A stretch of 64,000 bases of DNA from Vitrella brassicaformis. Taxonomy: Eukaryota; Sar; Vitrellaceae. Numbering within the stretch: the first letter of the stretch is position 1; every line of letters starts with the position of its first letter. The stretch is from contig CDMY01000456.1 in assembly GCA_001179505.1 (NCBI GenBank), positions 96,799 to 160,798 on the forward strand. The letters are read 5' to 3'. The notes under the pieces are model-generated. The model saw only the letters and a list, made by a program, of their open reading frames with translations, was not told the DNA's origin and did no database searches. Of this stretch, positions 55,801-64,000 are shown in pieces. Both the position numbers and the translations under genes were made by a program.

Positions 55801-57407
55801 GACCACAGCAATCGCGCCGAGCGCAGCGCGCTGACACTCAAGTGCCTGTGGGCCGTTCTACCAGCCGCGACGCCCCCCTCCCCTCTCCCCCCTCCGACCC
55901 CCCAATCGCCCCGCCCCCCTCCTCTGTCCATCCCGTCGACGTGCGTGTGGGTGCCGTTGAGGCGCTGATTCAGATGAACGGGCTGCATCAGCCGGTGTGG
56001 TCGAGGTGGCAGGGGGGCGGGGGAGGCGCGAGGACGGAGACCACCGTGGAAAGGATTGTCGCTGACGGGCTGACTGAGAGGGAGGTCCTCACACCGAAAG
56101 GTGGGGCACTCACGCGACGCACATGCACACACACACAACACCCACACAGACACTCGACCCATTGCATTGCATGGTCGTCTTGTGTCACGACGTGGTGTGT
56201 GCAGTGGTTGACGGTTGGCCGGCGTCGATTCCGTTTGAGCTTGAGCGGCTGGCGGGCGTGCAGCCAATCGACCCCTTCGACAAGTTCCTCAAGCTCGACC
56301 TCTCGGACGAAAATGACGTCGACCCCAAACCCCCACCGCCCACCCCCACCACCAACACCACCACCACCAACAGCAGCACCGACCCACTCGACCCAGCTGT
56401 GGCCATATACCACGAGCCACCTGTGGGCGTGCTGCGAAAAGTGATGGGACCTCTCGCCAGCTTTCCGCCAAGAGACCCACGTCGCCGGCTGTTCGAAGCC
56501 ATCCTGTCAGCCCTTCTGATGACCGATCACGAGAAGGAGCGGTTAGTGGACAAGACGGACGGCAAGGAGGGGACCGAGGAGTTCCCCAAGGAGCTCAAGG
56601 AGCTCGCTAATGCACTGACGGCGGTGCTGAATGTGACTGAGAAGGGCGTGCAGCGGGAGCTGGACGAGGCGATTGGCGAGCAGATCGACTGGGACAGTGG
56701 AAAGGACGACGGCGACCTTCTCGAGAAGGATCCGGACACGCACACGGACAAGGAGGACGGCAGGGCAAGGGAGCTGACACTGCCCACTGCAAGGGAACTG
56801 GCTGAGGTGAGCAAGGGACGGGAAGGAGGGAGGGACCACAGATCTGTGGCGGCACACATGATGGATGCCTGTGTGTGTATGTGTCTCAGCTGGAGCTCGC
56901 CAAGACCCTCTTTTGCACGCTTGACCCTGAGGTGGCCGCTGCATCCTTCAAGCTGGTCAACTGGTTCCCTGTCGGCGACGTGGCGCTCTCAGGCAGCGTC
57001 AGGAACCTTATCGACAAGAGGGCGCACGCCATTAAAGTGATACTCAACAGGCACCCTGTCCTCAGGTACCTATGGCCTCTCTCACTCTCTCTTACCCACA
57101 CACGTAGAACAGCAACGATACTGTCTGTCTGTGTGTCTGTCTGTCTTATTTCTGTCGATCTCACTCATTTTCAATCAACAGGTGGGCGCCGATGCTGCTG
57201 AGCATCCTGGGGACGTTTGTGGCTTTTCGTGTGATCGTGTGGGCGAGCATGGCGGTTTTCTGGGCGGGGTCGGGCATCTGGCAGATGGGGGCGGGCGTCG
57301 GATCCAGCATTATGGCGGCCGGTATGGGCATCCTGCAGGCAGGCATGAACGTTCTCCAGCTGGTGCTGCCTTATCTCCCACAGTTGCCGCAACTGCTGGT
57401 GCCATGA
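52855..57407 (+). CDS. Large membrane protein of unknown function with a bipartite plastid-type leader
   Basis: About 13 exons, first 52855-53020. The N-terminus MIEVFIISVCVAFLLSESAA is a clear signal peptide; the predicted cut precedes Phe, and the next 30 residues are Pro/Ser/Arg-rich and nearly free of acids, as in transit peptides of red secondary plastids. A charged coiled segment follows (ERRKALEEHERQREVELRRV), then helical regions (FQQFMGAIGNHGLENVVYWL), one membrane helix near 55310-55370 (VQCAILLVISRL) and two to three hydrophobic helices at the C-terminus (LLSILGTFVAFRVIVWASMA, then a Gly-rich IWQMGAGVGSSIMAAGMG). The C-terminus resembles small hydrophobic pore or anchor segments, but no family is recognised. 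One continuous splice-compatible frame runs to TGA at 57405-57407; a split into two genes cannot be excluded. Confidence 0.62.
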
Positions 57408-60212
57408 TGGCTGGATGTGATGTGATGTGTGGATGGGATGGGATGGGATGGGATGGGTGGCGGTGTGGGTGGGTCGGCTTAAGTGGGGGATCCGATCCCT
57501 GCAGCAAGAGCATCCATTTGGGTGGGTATCTCGCTCGCCGTACAGACCGAAGCTACTGCTTGGTCGGTCAGTCAGTCCGTCAGTCAGTCAGTGTCTGTGT
57601 GCTTTTTCCTTGTACCGATCCAAGGCGATAGATAGACAGATGAGCCATCCATCCATTGGACCATCGATAGATCAGCTAACTGCCGAGTGTATGCAGCGAG
57701 GCAGCCAGCCAGCTAGCCGCCATCAGGCATTGTGACGTCTCAGAGAGAGAGAGAGAGAGAGGACGGCTGACGAGAGAGAGGAAGAGTGTATGGGTGTGGT
57801 GCAAGAGAGGAGGGCGAGAGGCGAGAGGACCGATATATACCGCTGGCATTTTTCCCTCCCTCCCTCCCTCCCTCCCTCAGGCCTTCCTTCTGCATGCCTG
57901 CTTGCCTCCTTGATGCATCCATCCATCCTACACGCAGAAGGCGTTTTGGACCGCATTTTGGAGCGATTTCCCTCCTCATCCGTCCCGTCCGCTCAGACGC
58001 GCATACGGGAGGGAGGGAGGGAGTGCAGTGAGGGCTGTGTATACCGTACAGGAAGCCAGCGAGCGAGTGAGCGAGTCTGACCTGTGTTGTATTTTTCTCT
58101 CTCCTTCTCAGAGCCGTGCTTTTGGGTGCATACATCTAGTGTTCCTTTTGTCTCGCCCTCAACCACCCCCCCACCCCCCCNNNNNNNNNNNNNNNNNNNN
58201 NNNNNNNNNNNNNNNNNNNNNNNNNNNNNNNNNNNNNNNNNNNNNNNNNNNNNNNNNNNNNNNNNNNNNNNNNNNNNNNNNNNNNNNNNNNNNNNNNNNN
58301 NNNNNNNNNNNNNNNNNNNNNNNNNNNNNNNNNNNNNNNNNNNNNNNNNNNNNNNNNNNNNNNNNNNNNNNNNNNNNNNNNNNNNNNNNNNNNNNNNNNN
58401 NNNNNNNNNNNNNNNNNNNNNNNNNNNNNNNNNNNNNNNNNNNNNNNNNNNNNNNNNNNNNNNNNNNNNNNNNNNNNNNNCCCACCCCCCCACCCCCTTT
58501 CTTTCTCTCTCTCTCTCTCTGAATGACCGCCATGCGGCCTGAATTTTTGCGCGAGTTGGCGTTATGTTTGCCGCTGCTTGCTTTCTCTCTCTGGATGGAT
58601 GGATGGATGGGAGCGTACTGGTACGAGGGTGCACAGGGCCTACTGGCCTGCCTGCCTGTCTGCCCATCTGTCTGCCAATTGCAGTGGATTGATTCACACG
58701 CGGGCACTCACACACACAAACAAGCAAGGAAGGAAGGAAGGAAGAGCACACGAGTGGGAGAGACAGAGCGAATGAGCAAAGAGTCTTCTAGGTATCAAAG
58801 CTTCCGATCGTGTCTTGGCTGGCTGGGCGGACTATCTTCTTGCTGCTGGAGTGTCTCGTCTACCTACCTCTGGGCGGGGCGGCATACCTGACAGCTCCAA
58901 GGACCAGATAGACAGACCGCCAGCCAGACACCCAGCCAGCTATCGAGAGAAGGACGGGCAAACATGAGTGAGAATGAGCGCACACACGTACATCATCCCA
59001 GAGAGCCTTCCGTGAGAGTGCGTGGATGCATGAGCGAGCGTGGAGCGTGGGAGTGTCTCCTCCCTCCTCCCTCCCCTTCCTTCTTGCTGAGCGAGCAACC
59101 GCTGTATTTTTCTCGGCCGACGATTCCCCACCAATCCGTCCGTTACTGCTCAGTTGGCCGTCTGCCTGCCTGCCTGCCTGCCGGATGCATGGAGTGGGAG
59201 TGAGCGGGAGAGAGAGAGAGAGAGAGAGAGAGAGGGCCCTGACCAGAATGGTGATGGGTGCTGGTTTTTGTGATGTGGGGTCGGGTGGTGAAGGGGAGGG
59301 GTGGCGGGGCATCCATCCATCCGTCCAGCCATCCGGTGAGAGCGGCGCGTGGCGTATTTGTGTGCACCACTGCTGGCGTGGTGTGGCGTTGTGTGATGTG
59401 GTGTGGTGTGGTGTGTTGAGTCATGCCATGCAGACGGCAGTCATCCATCGGTCTGTTGGTTGTGCATCATGTGTGAGCGAAACACATCCCCACACATCAT
59501 ATCCCACCTCGCCGGTTTGCGAGCGACCCAGTGAGGAGTACCTCGCTCGGTGCATCCATCGGTGTCGGATGTTTTGGTTGGTCTTGCCAGTCAGTGTCTG
59601 TGGAATGGACATATGTCAGTGGGCGATCAGTCAGTCAGTCAGAATGGATCTCATTGCGTCCGTCCGTCATTGGAGTGATTGAATGTACTCTAACTCACGA
59701 TCCGATCACATGCCCTGTCTGTCTGTCTGTCTGTCTTATCACACCACAGAAAGCTATCCACACAGCAGAGCTGACTGGCGGGCTGGCTTGACACACGGCA
59801 CTGACACAACTCTCGCCATTCGAGAGACAGTCATGACGCCTGTACGAGAGACAGATACATAAGAGGGAGATAAGGGCCACACGCACATAAGAGGGTCCTG
59901 CTCACACACAGAAACTCTCGTGTCCCTCACCTGTGGGCGTGTCGTCCCGTGCGGAGAGAGTCTCTCTTGGGGAGAGATAGATCGACCACGACAGGAACCC
60001 ATCCCATCTCCATCTTTCTCCGCATTCCTCCAACTCCTGGGTGTCTATCCTCCCTCCCTTTAGTCAGCGGAAGCCAAAGTGCTGGGATCCGCGCGATCGC
60101 TGTCCACCTGCGAGCTTAGCGTACTGCTTTGATCCCCTCTTTCCTTTTGTGATTTCCCGTCTTACTGCCCTGCCTGTGTAGCAGCCCTCAAACCTGGTGA
60201 TTGCTGCTGCAG
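57408..60212. other. Repeat-rich spacer containing an assembly gap
   Basis: It holds GGGAT runs (57430-57460), GA runs (57739-57762, 59208-59235), CCCT runs (57855-57878), GGAT and CAGT repeats, and the N gap. Short ORFs are repeat-derived. The upstream exons of the membrane-protein gene at 60213 may lie here but were not identified. Confidence 0.5.
58181..58480. other. Assembly gap (300 N)
   Basis: There are 300 undetermined bases flanked on both sides by C-rich runs (CCACCCCCC-like), which suggests a homopolymer or C-rich repeat that could not be assembled. The round length suggests an estimated rather than measured size. Confidence 0.98.
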
Positions 60213-62683
60213 ATCTCTGTGTGCGACACGACCTGACCCCGGTAAGCAATCGAGGAGCCAGCCTGGCGACGTGGCCTCGTGCATGGCACCTGCCGCCCTC
60301 CCTGCCCATGGACACTGGAGGCTTCGGGCGACTGGCGGTAGGGCAGATCACGCCGACACGCACACCAGACTGACGGGCAGGCTGGGCAGGGAGGATGGTC
60401 GATGTGGTGTGTGCTGTGTTTGTTGTGCGTGCAGCGGATAGCGAGCAGTGAGAGACAGGCGACGAAGCCCTTCATTGTGGCCTGGTGGCTCTCGCTATTC
60501 AGCCTCTTCGTACTCGCAGCGTCACACTGCTACCTTGGTCCGTGCCTTGCGGCGCACGTGCGCCTACACCCAGGCAGCCAGGCAGCCTCTGAATGTCTCG
60601 TCTGTGCTGTGCTTGCAGGGGTGTACTTGAGGATAACCCTTGCTGAGGTCGGGGGAAGGGAAAGACACAAACCAAACACAGACAGACAGACAGACAGACC
60701 GACAGACGGACGGACGGACAGCGGTGGCTTGTGTGTGATTGTGTGTTTGAACAGACTGTGTTTGGACTGTTGACGCTGGCATGGGGACTGATATCAGCCA
60801 AAGTGCGATCACACATCGGCATGAATCGCTTCATAGCCATGTCAGTGAGCGAATCGAACCACCCAAACAGACAGACAGACAGACAGACCGACAGGCTCTC
60901 GCCTCACCCGTGTGTGTGTTTGGTGTGTATGGTATGGTGCAGGGTGTTTGTGAATATGGTGTGTGTGGGTATATGGGCGATGTCGATCCACTATGCCTTC
61001 GGCCACCACACGCTGGTGCGGTTCAAGTTTCAACGGGGACACCCTGCTATGGTGCCCACCGGACCCACACACGCACCACTGTGGTACGCAGTGGGCACAC
61101 TCTTTCGCACACACCCCACACAGAACTACTTTAGGAGACTGACTGACGGACATCACACAACACGCCGATTGTGTGTCATTCATTCTGTGTTAGGTATTCG
61201 GTGTTGTCATTGAGCGTGGCGTCATCGGTGTCTTTGGTCATGAACCACATACTCATGCTGCCCTTCGCGTTCGTGCTCATGTAAGTGAGCCACTCACTGC
61301 ATTGATTGCAATGCACGCCCAGAGAGACTCGACGAAGTCACATGCATGGATGGGATGGCCTTACCTGACCTGCTCAGGAGGCGTTTTCGGGAGAGTCCCT
61401 ATTGTCCCACTTACATACTGGAGGCCGCTAGACGAGACCTCGCTACTGCTCTAGAGGTGGGTGCGGCAGACACACACACACACACACAGACAAGAGCCCA
61501 TCAATGAATGCATTTAACGCTCCCCGTCTCCCTCCCCTGTGTGTGTGGATGCAGCAAGAGCAGCAGGCGTGGAACGCGATGGACGAGGCCGTCATCGACG
61601 AGGAGAAGTCTCACCAGCTCTCACTCGCCGTCACTCACACCTGTGGCAGCACCGCCACCAGCACCAACAGCATCGGCATCGGCGAGGCACAGGCCTGCAC
61701 CCTCTCCCTCATCTCCACACCCAGCACCAGCTTCTTCGCAGCCGACTCACCGCGCCGGGCCAGCACCGAGCTCACCCCCTCCTCCCTTGGCGGCGTCAGC
61801 TCAGTGGAACAGGACGAGTGCAGACGATTTGTGCAGCACTACGAGCGATCGGTTGACGAGGTCAGTGAGCTACCGATCCAATCCACACATATATATGGGC
61901 GCTCAACAAGAAGGGTGGCTGTGGCTGGCTATGTGTCGATATATCGGTCAGATCGTTGCGTCTGGTCGATTGCCGCGCACGATTGATGGTGTGGAGGCGA
62001 CGACGGAAGAGGCGTTCGAGACCGAGAGGGTCGTGGTGTCCTTCCCGCCGTGCGAGAGCGAGGAGGCACAGCTCCAGGACGACACCGACAGCAACGGCAA
62101 TGACATCCCCACCATCTCGGTCGCCCCGCCAACCGAATCTGACCTGGCTCTCCCGCGACTCCCGGCAGCCATTTCCCTCTCAATCCACTCCCTCCACTCC
62201 ACCTTTACCCCCCCACCGGCGCAGTGGCCGCGGTGTACGGTCCTCATGTCGCCTGTTGGGTCGGTCCTCAGCGACACGGACGACAGCAGCCCGGCGCCGC
62301 CACACCACGGCGACTTTCCCACTGCTGTCGACAAGACAGCCATGGGTTCTGCCGGCTGTGTGGGTGTGGAGCACCATCAGCAGCAGATTGCGAGGGAGAG
62401 GGGGAACAGCAGCAGCAGCAGCGGGCGTCTTGGCGGACTGGCCAACACGTTGCGGCAGTGGGGCGTGATGGACGGCGATGAAGACGATGACGATCACGTG
62501 TATGATGGCGATGTTCCCTGCCCCTCCCCGCCTTCCCATGCAGCAGCAGCAGCAGCAGTGGTGGATCACGTGTGTGGTTATGGCTGTGGTGGTGGGCCCA
62601 CACGCGGGCACGGGGCGGGGCTCGCACACTCGACCCAACAGGTGTTGAGTGTGGGGGCGGGGGCAGGGGCGGGGGGGAGGTAG
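60213..62683 (+). CDS. Multi-pass membrane protein with long disordered C-terminus (5' end unresolved)
   Basis: Exons seen: 60213-60241, 60435-60539, 60619-60648, about 60753-60841, about 60944-61081, about 61194-61279, about 61378-61456, 61555-61860, 61952-62683. Phases agree through the chain. Membrane helices: FIVAWWLSLFSLFVLAASHC, VFGLLTLAWGLISA, VFVNMVCVGIWAMSIHY, YSVLSLSVASSVSLVM, and HILMLPFAFVLM, giving about five passes. A soluble tail follows (FRESPYCPTYILEAARRDL, then Ser/Thr/Pro-rich and acidic, with Ser, Ala and Gly-Ala runs). No transporter or receptor signature is recognised. The first exon listed lacks an ATG, so the start lies upstream, possibly before 60200. Confidence 0.6.
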
Positions 62684-64000
62684 CAGAGATGGATGGATGG
62701 ATGGATGGATGGGATGGCGTACAACTGTCTGGCTGACTGACTGACTGACTGACTTTCGGGCATGTGCACATCATTCGTGTGGATGAGTGAGCGAGTGGGT
62801 GAATGAATGATGCTCCCTCTCTGTGTCTGTGAATGTTGGGGAAACGCGTGTGTGTGTGTGTGTGTGATGTGGCATATCGGTGTATCGGTGTATCTGTGCA
62901 TCCCTCCATGCATCCACCCAACCTCCATGTCCATGCAGTCAGTGAGTATCCACACACACACACACACACACCCGTCCATCCATCCATCCATCCATCCACC
63001 ACGAGCTCTGTACCCATCCCTCCAGTCTTCCATTCGCTGGGCTGGCAGACAGCTGCTAATTCACACACGCATGCCTTGCGACACACACACGTCGATGAGT
63101 GATTGATCTTGATTGATGGATGGATTGGATGAGTGTCTGAAGGAGCGAAACACACACACACATATAGGATGGCCGGGTGGGTCGGATGGGTCGGTGGGTC
63201 TATATCGCATTTATTCATCTGTTTGTGATGTGGTTGTGGTTGTGTTTGCTGTCGGTGTCTGTCGTGGCGTGTCGTGGCGTTTTTATCGGTCGACGACAGA
63301 CAGACAGACAAACAACAGAGGCAAGCAACCGCCCTCGCCCCCATCTGTCTGTCCCTTCCTTCACCCGTCTGCATGTAGCTAACACACATGGATGCCTGCG
63401 CGAGTGGATGGTCATGGATAGGATGTCCCTTACCCTCCCCCTCTCCCTCCCCTCCCCTGGCTAGCTTGCTGGCGCGGTCGGTCTCTTTTGTCCCTGTTGG
63501 CTCGCTGGCTGCCTTGTCTGCATACTTTTTATGTCCGGGCAGCTGAGATGAGCTGGAATGAATCAATCAACGAGGGAGCTGAATGAATGAGAGGCAGACC
63601 GGCCCGCAGCTGTGCACAGACAGACACGCTATGCTGGCCAAAGAGGGAGTGGGAGATGACTGACTGACTGACTGCATGCCATGTATGTGACACGATGTGC
63701 GTGACGACTTTTATGCCGTATTTGGTCGTTGGATTGGACGGGTGGGGTGGGGTGTGTGGGCGATATAATGGGTGGGTGTCGTGTGGGGGATTGTGTTCTA
63801 AGCAGTGAGTGAGTGTGTCGATTGATCAATCCAATCGGCCTGCCCATGTGATGTTTTTGAATGAATGAAGGATTAAGATAAGAGCAGTGCTGGTTGGTTG
63901 GTTGGTGTTTCAGATTGTTAAGAGTTAGCTAGCGGCTAGACATACAGACAGACAGAAGGACAGGACAGGACAGACAGACGGCAGTGAGTGGGACAAGGAG
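62684..64000. other. Repeat-rich intergenic region to window end
   Basis: It holds GGAT, GACT, TG, CA, CATC and CAGA runs. The long minus-strand frame across 62268-63566 is a translation of these repeats and of the antisense of the preceding gene. No gene is supported. Confidence 0.5.

Noticed and set aside
58028-58751. Open frames crossing the N gap
   Set aside because: They exist only because N codons are not stops.
62268-63566. 432-residue minus-strand open frame
   Set aside because: Much of it is translated CATC/CACA repeat and the rest is antisense to the membrane-protein gene; no domain.

Overview
This window is nuclear DNA from an intron-dense, GC-rich protist. The likely source is a photosynthetic alveolate of the chromerid type (Vitrella-like); this is an inference, not a database result. 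The reasons are: nearly every gene is split into many short exons with GT-AG (occasionally GC-AG) introns of about 40-210 bases; 3' splice sites often follow a (TG)n run ending in CAG; tetranucleotide repeats of the CAGA and CATC type fill introns and spacers; TTTAGGG/CCCTAA-like telomeric words occur internally; and at least one gene product starts with a signal peptide followed by a transit-like stretch with Phe at the predicted cleavage site, as in red secondary plastids. No bacterial operons, rRNA genes, CRISPR arrays or integrated viruses were seen. A 300-base run of N (58181-58480) is an assembly gap.

Layout. 1-860 (-): 5' part of a histidine acid phosphatase. 894-3333 (+): SET-domain methyltransferase. 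3923-5937 (-): protein with Rho-type RNA-binding module and an RS/Pro-rich tail. 6022-7308 (+): unknown. 7287-10323 (-): three tandem ZC2HC1 modules plus SAM. 10862-15269 (-): copper P1B-ATPase. 15548-18101 (+): TPR protein. 18624-21700 (-): lineage-specific, possibly F-box/LRR-like. 22065-25076 (+): unknown. 25795-32491 (-): ABCC transporter. 32593-34549 (+): SAM-dependent methyltransferase. 34550-37609: repeat-rich spacer. 37610-38528 (-): chromodomain protein. 38721-38793 (-): tRNA-Arg(TCT). 39021-39302 (-): half rhodanese. 39734-40967 (-): unknown, with its first exon inside an imperfect inverted repeat (40817-41115). 41543-42381 (+): TLDc domain. 43146-43523 (-): small protein. 43839-49382 (-): transportin-3/Mtr10. 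49564-51295 (+): CTU2. 51702-52736 (-): uracil-DNA-glycosylase-superfamily protein. 52855-57407 (+): large, predicted plastid-targeted membrane protein. 60213-62683 (+): multi-pass membrane protein.

The genes largely alternate in strand. Seven pairs are head-to-head with only 33-364 bases between start codons, so many must share bidirectional promoters; tail-to-tail ends are also tight. The genes are unrelated housekeeping functions (metal transport, xenobiotic export, nuclear import, tRNA thiolation, DNA repair, chromatin), not one pathway.

Exon boundaries were worked out by hand from splice consensus, reading phase and family similarity. For the SET, Rho-like, Cu-ATPase, methyltransferase and 39734-40967 models the exon lengths sum to a multiple of three. 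Models with unresolved parts are marked as such. The least explained signals are the Rho RNA-binding module without its ATPase, two candidate 23-base introns, and the inverted repeat that swallows an exon.
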